A stretch of DNA of 64,000 bases, taken from positions 2,521,814 through 2,585,813 of the forward strand of contig NZ_CP006270.1 in assembly GCF_000737575.1 (NCBI RefSeq), given 5' to 3'. Positions 59,701-64,000 of this stretch are shown here, in pieces. Position numbers and translations under genes: made by a program. The notes beneath the pieces were generated by a model. That model was not told the origin of the DNA. It was given only the letters and a program-made list of their open reading frames with translations, and searched no databases. This DNA comes from Synechococcus sp. KORDI-49. Its GTDB lineage: Bacteria; Cyanobacteriota; Cyanobacteriia; PCC-6307; Cyanobiaceae. Position 1 is the first letter of the stretch; every line of letters begins with the position of its first letter.

Positions 59701-62037
59701 ATTGCGACATTTAACACATCAGGTTGGGCTTCAGACGTTCGTCTGTCTGCCGATGGAAACACTGCTTATGTCGCTGACGGAGCCAGCGGGTTGCAGATCG
59801 TTGATATTACTGACTTCTCTAGCCCTTCTCTAATCTCAAGTTTAGATACCGAGGGATTTGCCAATCGTGTAGACCTTTCAGTCGATGGCAATACTGCATT
59901 CGTTGCGGATTGGGATAGTGGTCTTCAGATCATTGATGTTACCAATCACTCTAGGCCATCTCTCCTTTCCACCCTTGATACTTCGGGATTTGCTTTGGAC
60001 GTAACCCTTTCGGACGATAGTTATACCGCATTCGTCGCCGATGACGATAATGGTTTACAGATTATTGATGTTACTAATCTTACTAGGCCAAGTCTCATGC
60101 ACTCCTTGAATACTCAAGGTTATGCGGTGGATGTGACCCTCTCTACTGACAACGATATTGCTTATGTGGCTGACAACACTGGCGGATTGCAAATAATTAA
60201 TTTGCCTGATAGGGATGTACAGCTTATTGGTGACCTTTCCATCACTTCCATCGACCTCTTTGGCAACATATCCAGTACGCGAACAATCACGCCTGTTTTT
60301 GACCTTTCAGCACCCGATCGGCCTGTCTTGCCCTCAGAGTATTCTGATTTGATCGTTCTCAATCAGACTTCTAGATCCTCTGGTTTCTCACTGGAGGGTA
60401 CCGCTGAACCCCTGGGTACCGTCTTCATTCGACTTGGTTTTAGTACTTGGACGGTCGATGTTGATCAGGATGGATCCTGGTATTTTGATTTGCCGACCTC
60501 CTCGATACCACTAGATTCAAGTGATTACCAGTTTGAATTTACGGCTATTGACTCAACAGGTAATCGTTCCAATACGTTGAATGTACCTGTCATTGTTGAT
60601 TCCAAATCGCCAAGCTTCCTGTCTGTTGATGGTGTACTGTTTGGTGACAATGCTATTTCGCCGCTAGATCTTGACAATCCTCTTGTAATTAATGGTGACT
60701 CTGATTTAGACGCAGATACTATTGAGTTGTCTTTCTTTGGCGAGTCTTATTCCACAGTACCTGATAGCAATGGCTTCTGGAGTTTTGTTTTGGATCCGTC
60801 TATCGTTCCTGTCGAAAGCTCAAATGCTTCACTCACTATCTCGGCTACTGATGAATATCAAAATACTTTATCCCAATCTTTCGATTTCGTCGTTGCGCTT
60901 GACCAACCTGCCCCCCCTGTTATCAACCCCATTTCCGAAGATGGTTATCTAAATGACTCTGAAAGTCGTTTTGATATAACTGTCGATGGTACCGCTCCAA
61001 CTGATCACCATGTCAGGATCGATTATCGTGATCGTACATATGACGTTGATGTTGATGAGAAAGGTCACTGGAGCCTTTCTGTACCATTTCCTAGTAATGA
61101 CACTTATCCATTAACTGCGACAGCCTACTTTCATCCTTCATATGAATCTCAAGCTGTCTTGACTGACTTTGTTGTAGATACGAAGTCTCCGCGTGCTACA
61201 GCTGGTGATCTATTTCTTCTTGATGATGCATTCATACAACTTCGTTTTGATGAGGAATTGGCCTCCGGGAATATCACTCATAGTAATTTAAAGGTATTGC
61301 TAGATCAAAAGGCTGTCGATGTAAATTCGGCTGTTATTTCATCTGACGATCCTGAGCTTCTCCATATTTATTTGAAAGAGGTTCCCACATCAGCTCAGGA
61401 GATTTCCATTACTTACAGACCTCGTTCATCTGATTCATTTGTCGTTCAGGATATTGCAGGCAATACCGCCGAACCCTTCTTCAATTTCTCTGTTAATCAT
61501 CTTGTCACTCAGAGTGATGTTCCTTCCCTGGCTAGCGATTTTAAGTCAGTCCTTCTTCAAGGAGATAACCCTATAAATATAACCGGCAATCACGCTAATA
61601 ATGTCATTGTGGCTAATGCTGCTGATAATATCATTGAAGGTTTTCCAGGAGCCGATACTTTGACTGGTGGTAGTGGTTCTGATCGTTTTGTTTACCGTCA
61701 AGCCTTGGATTCATTCCTAGGCGATTCAATACCTTATTATGATCACATCACTGACTTTAATCCTTCTGTTGATGTTCTCCAATTGCCATTTGGCTCTTCA
61801 GGGCATATTGGGGAATTGAACTCTATCTCTGAACTTACCTCAAGTTCTCTTTCTGATGCTTTTGCATCTTCAGATGTCCAGGCCTTTGATATCCTTGTTT
61901 TCGACGTTGATGGCCGTTCGTTTATTCTTGCTAATGATCAAGATCCAGGCTATTCATCGCATGATGATATTCTTATCGAGATCACAGGTATGTCTCCTGG
62001 TAATTACGATGGCACTAATGTCGAAGTATTAGGTTGA
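47743..62037 (+). CDS. Giant repeat surface protein, 4764 residues
   Basis: There is no signal peptide; a polar Ser/Gln N-terminus and an RTX-like C-terminus suggest type I secretion. Near residues 175-225 a degenerate metalloprotease-like head has VVVLLQELGHAFDDQL, with Gln where HExxH needs its first His. Cadherin/VCBS repeats lie at about 1092-1286 and 1974-2264. A discoidin-like domain lies near 1780-1908. Three YYP/GYH acidic repeats lie at about 2858-2925. Ig-like repeats with a seven-repeat LVIVD propeller (3865-4157) occupy 3546-4460. The end (about 4615-4660) has GADTLTGGSGSDRFVYRQ. It is very acidic and visibly A+T-rich compared with the housekeeping genes. It is probably a cell-surface or S-layer-associated adhesin; motility or defence roles cannot be excluded. 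Confidence 0.9.
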   Translation: MSVASSGQNHAGDADGQEASSQSALQSNTDSNVQDVGDRSSPQSSDQTDQSSVTPQRLAQPLVVVADASTAPEQQLVEITAYAWQWLKQRSEEQDFELLLRDTFFNGVDESSLTELQSQRLGQLMTVLGSGDGLPQLDICLSDSVSMQGLVGAYASQHPSGEHTVLINQAWFEQATDHDRVVVLLQELGHAFDDQLNTTSWDTAGDEGALFAARVVSNDFSTIPVSSFAYNDHVVLLIDGQAVPVEGAANKVQNYSFESNLASSDWNISSGGNATVTSTSSNGFPSDGSNYLSISGEGSSTASELEALLGITSGNLNAFFAVSDGNVNSGTAVYQDLQNLSGEIRISFDWSFISRDYEPFNDGSFYSISKINSDNTLTPVYSAELADNQSVTSRETGSDAIYTEKESLSADISLESSGNYRLGFGAVNVIDDVNPPSLYLDNVVLVSQNNPPSSTDDTATVTEDTAKTLVLTDFGTFSDPDPGDSQSAVVIVDLPVNGTLALDGANVQSNQVIPVSVINDNKLVYTPAEDDDSDESLTFKVMDSAGVESASAYTLTLDIIGTADAPVITSPSIKGYNWASIHGYSAVWASANDSALQKDDYPSLTEEEFILEGFRQMNLSENNDIKAFVANYTDNTKQEITRLIGKSSVARSGQNGLQDNSLDGSKPTTEGKTVYLKESTISAATNILGTPEDLLQNRALEQGSNDLTQVGSLSVVDVDTTDTVTTAVGLSVSGTSDRSRTSSPTDAELLSMLTITPSPALDSSESSDTLTWTFDSDLGSSSDASINYLDDGEILTLTYTVTASDDQSPSLSDNETISLSIMGVNDAPALVVDSTTSFTEDASGNQVGSVVSTFTASDLEGDDLTITLSDTTNYSLSSLETFDSLPTGWTNAKLDSSASLGSFLGRYKSSETISTDLFLSGEATTFGFDFYAIDSWDDERLNVYSGDTLLFQTQPLRHNRTEIQVVNGTSTIEGEGTYTYSITPIGDRSELYKDSTDNIVWTDQKFAISITTPAGMESFSLKIGSTLNDGRIYDESWGIDNFYTPTSTANRVLLSADGLALLNHGSLPAFTLQASDGSLTSSAVTVSPSVTAVDDAAVISGDTAGSGAEDSTITGTLSATDDEGLTDNTYFSIESGDNPANGTASIDAETGDWSYEPTTNFNGSDSFTVTVTDDLGGTTTQAVSLTITPVDDPAVISGDTSGSGAEDTTITGALSAVDVEGLTDNTYFSLESGDNPSNGTASIDAETGAWSYEPNTNYNGSDSFTVTVTDDLGGITTQLVSLSISPVNDHPVSSGGLTNTQANEAGISSDGSVQEGVDASGSESSLMANISDVDGDPLVIEQAKEATSGSFSSISSISSDIQDELSQVNHFTVDQVLEFQINESQVSYIVQQNDIAFATEVNDFEDNAAGWVNGRLTTSSIIGQVLGRYGGSESTSNSFALYGHPATIEFDFLRIDSWDNEPFFIKSGNNIVFQYNFGGSTGSNESNPFIGPSTTETVSGSTTIEGEGTYYWSIEPIDYAFGTGLGLGVNKWSDQRVRIKVEVPEGLDQLDLTLQAQLNSNINDESWGIDNFTITTIDIPSTRTNISNQILSDYTTTSETSVWKVSGLYGDLRLGTDGSYAYQVEQENEAVNALNESQSLNDIYLFQVSDGNGGTVEQELTIKIDGTNDLPTSSGELVITTANEQGLNNDGSVQSGVNPSGEPLSLMENISDVENDDLTVVQVKEATAGSFTLLSSSSSTSLIQPSSYAMHNGTSGSYNYWDESYDGSGNPLQNGSYLSGGLGDLTDGVIATQNWNITEAPSGPGPYVGWNSDPSIVFQFDRTIHLDTLKIYVDDSNGHGGVGVPNSIELTTDTDSYSSSTLSDPSSSAPTVYTFSDLDLHGTEFTLDIDRAYDWVFVSEIEFFESSTSPVSGLYGDLTAEADGSYEYVVDNSNQLVNALNESETLDDVFIVQISDGEGGSIDQTVSFVIDGTDDPATISGNTSGSGDEETMITGTLSATDPEGLTDNTYFSIESGDAPANGVVSIHAETGAWSYDPNINYFGSDAFTVTVTDDASGTTRQLVSLSITPVDDPSVISGDISASGEEDMSITGTLSATDVEGLTDNTYFSIASVDAPAHGTASINAQSGAWSYEPAANYFGTDSFTVTVTDDLGGTTTQSVSLTITAVEDPAVISGDTSAAGAEDSIIIGTLSAVDFDGLTDSTYFSIESDDVPLNGIALINAATGEWSYEPDINYNGADSFIVTVTDDLGGTTTQDVSLSISPVQDAPLGLDGSISLDEDTIYSFTLSDFPLNDPDQGDTLSSIKLTGLPERGQLTLNDQPLESISIIDFETASLSGWETLGNVSIASTGSDLTIPDVSLDPSVAGDYYALLSTDIVSRKKASTIPGNVEWCVIYDYDYSRQGYRIGIDKRQFPVDYDYSGLTHLSLLDLWDGQITYDSDDLYWAEYWILTDTPLDFSGSQYSDKIRSSSGSYGIQVEFSFVDSTSSASDLETFLGLSSGLLSSLSSDQDSSSLFLDSSGLKRTVTVEAGQQLEFDWKFTANDELPYNDTFITVAGADIYSVASVYSVGDYEQEEGTFTYVFSEAGQYVVGVAVMDEQDANRDSYLAVDNFRLSSVGQTSEIDQSGFSLTSLEVDASQLSALKFHPGLNASDEPFAEIQYQVQDQVGAYSQPVTLNIDVQPVNDSPVAAPDYFEAIIDERNGVISTSASIVVSDVDVVDDLSIAVARSVDVIADELSFQIPTSLTDDNNLALFEMMSLSANLPSHDLDSLPSEGALVHWTFESGSSGDEAFEFLAKGESLQLNYVLHILDNGVPPLTTSPEIDIIIIGTNDTPYVVSGDFQVDLFEDDIAPTGHPDSYYPEGEESSSDAEGYHEHTDDPYLYYPVDVSSSDDEGYHQYTDDPDLYYPEGYESSSNAEGYHESSDSVYSDDSNQQLDPSEYVITDLYAIGEIVFSDFDLTDDHAVGIVSVDIDSNSTQSPSLTLLDTLRDFDNTFSVDDTLQDGQINWSFTLPNLLVDYLGDDETLDVVYTIAITDDSLITKAAGSSEVDTAFFDVSISIYGHDDQLQLSPIQPVVISEVDQSSERVEQGLTGLLDVIDPDSNPLIFGIYGVDQVDDEPLVQTGLYGDLHLEPDTGAYRYDYNVDFVESLDTDDHLYEEFHLTVSNGNNQVQTELLTIDIFGADDAPELGVIESGLIAEMIESSEVIESALSGHLHAFDIDDDNLIFGIYDGVIDSTSSVSTKLGDYGLMSVDISTGEYSYSGDLLLIEALGANEIVSDEFTILVSDGDGVDVAESFFVHLVGAADAPTISAPHQLVTDEDISMLFSDDYNLFIDDVDGNLSSVSLEVSFGRFILETTAGIVTQLSDDGSFIQLSGSQSELNSALGDLIYKPDQDFNGEDFLIIAAYDASPSPLSTVLTVPLTVNPVNDAPFSQSASVSLNEDQPYVFDLFDFYFEDIDAGDYLNGIEITSLPHTGTLLLDNIPLTSADAPDPLIISAADISSLSFMPQPDEAYMNYDSISFKVLDQGGLASPEESITLNVNPVADLIDIVASDNIINQSEKAVGVTLSGTAEGADFVFVEWGGVEKVATVQDGVWSVLYPTIVNVVFDLGDFQTAAFSEVSLADVFAEIPQLTFEDVMSFNVISTEVPDDEIDSVISTVAMSSDGEFIGSQVRFVTVDTTPPPTPKVASFAGNSEINYIESRDRIFIEGYSEPLNTVQLKWDRTKHTTTSDEDGYWSTSIRSRLFEEGLHQIMFTTSTDPAGNESGPSVDLYGVDTVRPTWPTINDITSDDVINISEVDSGVYLNGEAEGDSRIVLDWNGTAFTTHADVLDRWEIFIPSDDFYPPYDDSGFSPILATHNTQNTTQAVTLSSDGNTLFLAEDDMGLQMIDISNPASPSSIGTIHSSGDAVDVVLSADGNTAFLADLYSGLQIIDISNLSSPELISTHSTSGEAWGVTLSADGNTAFVADGESGIQIIDVTKLPSPSLIATFNTSGWASDVRLSADGNTAYVADGASGLQIVDITDFSSPSLISSLDTEGFANRVDLSVDGNTAFVADWDSGLQIIDVTNHSRPSLLSTLDTSGFALDVTLSDDSYTAFVADDDNGLQIIDVTNLTRPSLMHSLNTQGYAVDVTLSTDNDIAYVADNTGGLQIINLPDRDVQLIGDLSITSIDLFGNISSTRTITPVFDLSAPDRPVLPSEYSDLIVLNQTSRSSGFSLEGTAEPLGTVFIRLGFSTWTVDVDQDGSWYFDLPTSSIPLDSSDYQFEFTAIDSTGNRSNTLNVPVIVDSKSPSFLSVDGVLFGDNAISPLDLDNPLVINGDSDLDADTIELSFFGESYSTVPDSNGFWSFVLDPSIVPVESSNASLTISATDEYQNTLSQSFDFVVALDQPAPPVINPISEDGYLNDSESRFDITVDGTAPTDHHVRIDYRDRTYDVDVDEKGHWSLSVPFPSNDTYPLTATAYFHPSYESQAVLTDFVVDTKSPRATAGDLFLLDDAFIQLRFDEELASGNITHSNLKVLLDQKAVDVNSAVISSDDPELLHIYLKEVPTSAQEISITYRPRSSDSFVVQDIAGNTAEPFFNFSVNHLVTQSDVPSLASDFKSVLLQGDNPINITGNHANNVIVANAADNIIEGFPGADTLTGGSGSDRFVYRQALDSFLGDSIPYYDHITDFNPSVDVLQLPFGSSGHIGELNSISELTSSSLSDAFASSDVQAFDILVFDVDGRSFILANDQDPGYSSHDDILIEITGMSPGNYDGTNVEVLG
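51016..51600 (+). repeat. Two cadherin-like repeats in the giant gene
   Basis: Two units of about 294 bases (51016-51309 and 51310-51600) encode AVISGDT, GLTDNTYFS, GTASIDAETG, WSYEP and DSFTVTVTDDLGG in the same order. Long stretches are identical at DNA level. Confidence 0.9.
53662..54534 (+). repeat. Three further cadherin-like repeats
   Basis: Units begin near 53662, 53950 and 54241 and carry the same motif order as the units at 51016-51600, about 290 bases each. They are separated from the first pair by non-repeat domains, including a discoidin-like one. Confidence 0.9.
56314..56517 (+). repeat. Acidic Tyr/His short tandem repeat
   Basis: Three units of 72, 69 and about 63 bases encode YYPEGEESSSDAEGYHEH, YYPVDVSSSDDEGYHQY and YYPEGYESSSNAEGYHESS. 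The density of Asp, Glu, Tyr and His suggests metal binding or a phosphorylatable-looking linker; the function is unknown. Confidence 0.9.
59335..60213 (+). repeat. Seven LVIVD-type repeats
   Basis: Seven units of about 126-132 bases encode LSADGNTAFVAD followed by GLQIIDVT or GLQIIDIS. Seven copies fit a closed beta-propeller. Flanking sequence on both sides is Ig-like. Confidence 0.9.
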
Positions 62038-62085
62038 TGTGAAGGCTTTTTTTTGGACCGAACTTTATATCCTGGTGATTCTGGG

Positions 62086-62718
62086 TTAGTTACACTGAGC
62101 TGCTATCCATTGTCTTGCATCTTGCTGGCCTAGGATTGCTGCTGATCTCCAGTCCATACATGCACCACGAAGATCTCCTATGGTTTCTTTGACGATTCCA
62201 CGATTTCTCCAAGCTGCTGAATAGCTAGGGCTGATCTGGATTGCTTTATCAAAGTCTTGGATCGCACCTTTCCAGTCCTGCATCGCACCCTTCGTTACAC
62301 CACGATTGACATATGCGTTCTCAAAGTTTGGATCTAACGAAATTGCTGTGTCGAAGTCTTGGAGTGCAAGTTTGATCTTTTGAAGGCTCCCGTAGATTAA
62401 ACCCCTATTTGAATAAGCTTTTGCGTTTTTTGGGTCTAATTCGATTGATTTTGTATAGCTTTCAAGAGATTGTTTATTCTCTCCTAATTCTTGCAGTGTG
62501 CGAGCTCTTCCATAGTGAACTTCAGCCGTATCTATACCTTGATCAATCAGAGTATCGTATATCTCAAAGGCTTTGCTGTAATCACCCTCTTCAAGCATGC
62601 TGGCAGCACTCTCTGTGGAGATTTCCTCGTTTGCTTTGGCGTTGTATTTGAAATCAATGGTATTTACCACCAATGAAATACCCAATATGGCGAGAAGTTT
62701 CTTGCCAGTTCTTTTCAT
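62086..62718 (-). CDS. TPR protein, exported or anchored
   Basis: With ATG 62718 as start (MKRTGKKLLAILGISLVVNT) the protein has 210 residues; the frame is open to 62757 but would overlap the upstream gene more. The hydrophobic N-terminus is a signal or anchor. At least four TPR units follow (AKAYSNRGLIYGSLQKIKLA, ENAYVNRGVTKGAMQDWKGA). The C-terminus ACMDWRSAAILGQQDARQW resembles the end of the next TPR protein, so the pair arose by duplication. It starts 11 bases after the upstream stop. Confidence 0.8.
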   Translation of the reverse strand: MKRTGKKLLAILGISLVVNTIDFKYNAKANEEISTESAASMLEEGDYSKAFEIYDTLIDQGIDTAEVHYGRARTLQELGENKQSLESYTKSIELDPKNAKAYSNRGLIYGSLQKIKLALQDFDTAISLDPNFENAYVNRGVTKGAMQDWKGAIQDFDKAIQISPSYSAAWRNRGIVKETIGDLRGACMDWRSAAILGQQDARQWIAAQCN

Positions 62719-62729
62719 GTTGGTTTTGC

Positions 62730-64000
62730 TCAGTTTGTGCACTGTTGATTGTGCCATTGCTTGGCATAGTCTATCCCAAGTTCTCCGGCCTTTCTCCAGT
62801 CAGAACATGCATTCAACATGTTGCCGCTGTACTCATAAGCAATTCCTCTGTTCGCATATGCTGTTCCGTAATTTGGATTTGTTTTAATGGCTTTCATGAA
62901 ATCTTGAATTGCTTTGTCATATTTTTGTAGTTGAACATAAAGACTGCCTCTGTTGTTGTATGCTTCTGACATTTTGGGGAGCAATCGGATTGCTTCGTTG
63001 TAATCGCTTACAGCTGCTTTTGCATTTCCCAGTGAGGCAAGAAGCAGACCACGGTTGTTATAGATATTTGCCTGTTTGTTGTTGATTTTCAAGGATGTGG
63101 TGTAATCCTCTAATGCTCCTGGCTTGTTTCCAAGATCTTCTCTGATTTTTCCTCGATTGGCGTGTGCAGTTGCGTGTTCAGGGTTGCGCTTGATAATCTG
63201 TGTGTAATCAAGCTCTGCTTGAGTTTTCAGTCCAGATTCCTCGTTTAATTTTGCTCGGCTGTAAAGAGTTGCCGTGTTGGAAGGATTGATCTTTAGGGCA
63301 ATTGTAAGATCGGTAATTGCCTTTTGATTGTCGCCGATTTCGGAGAAAAGGTCTGCACGCTTAATTCTACTCCATTCATTTTTGGGGTCTATTTTGATTG
63401 CTTTGTTGAAGTCATGCATCGCCATCTCTTTGTTGCCTTTGCTGGAGAGGGCAATTCCTCGAGCGATGTAGGCTCTATGATCTTTTGGATTCATTTCAAT
63501 GGCTTTATTGTAGTCAAGTACGGCGCTATTAATGTCTCCTGATTTTTCTTTGGCAAACCCGCGATTGATATAAATTCCTGAATCTTTTGGGGTTGTAGAT
63601 AATGCAATCGTATAGGAGTTGATTGCTTTGTTGAATTCTCCTCGATTGCTGAGCTTTTCACCTTCTAAGAGTAAATCATTGGTTTGTGTCCTGAAGTCGA
63701 TGGCCTTTCCGCCTGTCTGAGCTCCGATGATTAAGGAGGAGGATGATGCACTCAAAGCGATGGCGTTCGGTCCGAGTTCCACCGTTCTCTGTCCAGTGCT
63801 TGCATCGTCTGCTTCTTTCTGAGCGGAGGCGTTCGCAGCGGCCAGTTCCGCGGCTTCGCGCTCGAGGCGCTCGGCTTCCTGACGTGCAGCAGCCAGTTCA
63901 GCGGCTTCCCGCTCCAGGCGCTCTGCTTCCTGTTGTGCAGCGGCCAGCTCAGCGGCTTCGCGCTCCAGGCGCTCGGCTTCCTGTTGTGCGGCGGCCAGTT
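62730..64000 (-). CDS. TPR protein with coiled-coil repeats, 5' end missing
   Basis: At least 423 residues are visible; the frame stays open to the window edge, so the start lies outside. The visible upstream part is an Ala/Glu/Arg/Gln coiled coil of 17-residue repeats (AAELAAAQQEAERLERE). About nine TPR units follow (for example DSGIYINRGFAKEKSGDINS and KMSEAYNNRGSLYVQLQKYD). The C-terminus ACSDWRKAGELGIDYAKQW matches the downstream TPR protein. It probably serves as a protein-binding scaffold; partners are unknown. Confidence 0.85.
   Translation of the reverse strand, partial: LAAAQQEAERLEREAAELAAAQQEAERLEREAAELAAARQEAERLEREAAELAAANASAQKEADDASTGQRTVELGPNAIALSASSSSLIIGAQTGGKAIDFRTQTNDLLLEGEKLSNRGEFNKAINSYTIALSTTPKDSGIYINRGFAKEKSGDINSAVLDYNKAIEMNPKDHRAYIARGIALSSKGNKEMAMHDFNKAIKIDPKNEWSRIKRADLFSEIGDNQKAITDLTIALKINPSNTATLYSRAKLNEESGLKTQAELDYTQIIKRNPEHATAHANRGKIREDLGNKPGALEDYTTSLKINNKQANIYNNRGLLLASLGNAKAAVSDYNEAIRLLPKMSEAYNNRGSLYVQLQKYDKAIQDFMKAIKTNPNYGTAYANRGIAYEYSGNMLNACSDWRKAGELGIDYAKQWHNQQCTN
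63841..64000 (-). repeat. 51-base coiled-coil repeats
   Basis: The same GCCAGTT/GCCAGCT landmark recurs at 63841, 63892, 63943 and 63994, a strict 51-base period encoding 17 residues each. The array continues beyond the right edge. Confidence 0.92.

Overview
The window looks like chromosome of a marine picocyanobacterium (Synechococcus/Cyanobium type). Supporting evidence is a CpcS/CpeS-family phycobiliprotein lyase, several cyanobacteria-restricted families (TIGR03792, DUF3611, DUF3122, DUF1517), the long two-domain ThiE, compact GC-rich housekeeping operons with stop/start overlaps, and giant calcium-binding-repeat surface proteins. No rRNA, tRNA, CRISPR array, insertion sequence or phage gene was recognised.

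Region 1 (1-9361) is housekeeping: a partial PhyH-like oxygenase, the phycobiliprotein lyase, an in-frame TrmD-IspF fusion, a TIGR03792 protein, LarB, DUF1517, ThiS, ThiE, a 39-residue one-helix protein, RibF, DUF3611, SurE and PheS.

Region 2 (about 9.4-25.7 kb) reads as an accessory island between pheS and nadK. It holds a type I sulfatase with its own formylglycine-generating enzyme, then two paralogous outer-membrane barrels that bracket another barrel protein, four DUF1254/DUF1214 proteins in two tandem paralog pairs, and an FAD amine oxidase. An NHL-repeat lipoprotein closes it. Nearly every product is exported, so a surface or periplasmic process is likely, but its substrate is unknown.

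Region 3 (25.8-35.6 kb) returns to core-like genes: NAD kinase, a response regulator with a degenerate receiver, DUF192, CobL, a sulfotransferase, a GH116 glucosidase split by one apparent frameshift, an AraC regulator, DUF3122 and RibD.

Region 4 (35.6-64 kb) is a surface-protein region. It contains a 1280-residue cadherin/Ig-type protein divergent from a TPR-glycosyltransferase. Next comes a same-strand run of small secreted proteins ending in a near-identical tandem duplication of a Ser/Ala/Asn/Tyr-rich 392-residue protein, each copy with its own terminator. Downstream is a 4764-residue giant protein with a degenerate protease-like head, cadherin-like repeats, a seven-repeat LVIVD propeller apparently nested in an Ig-like domain, and an RTX-type C-terminus. 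Two TPR genes on the minus strand end the window, the second running off the edge. From about 41.6 kb the sequence looks visibly richer in A+T than the housekeeping genes. The secreted cluster plus giant protein is the best candidate here for an undescribed extracellular structure.
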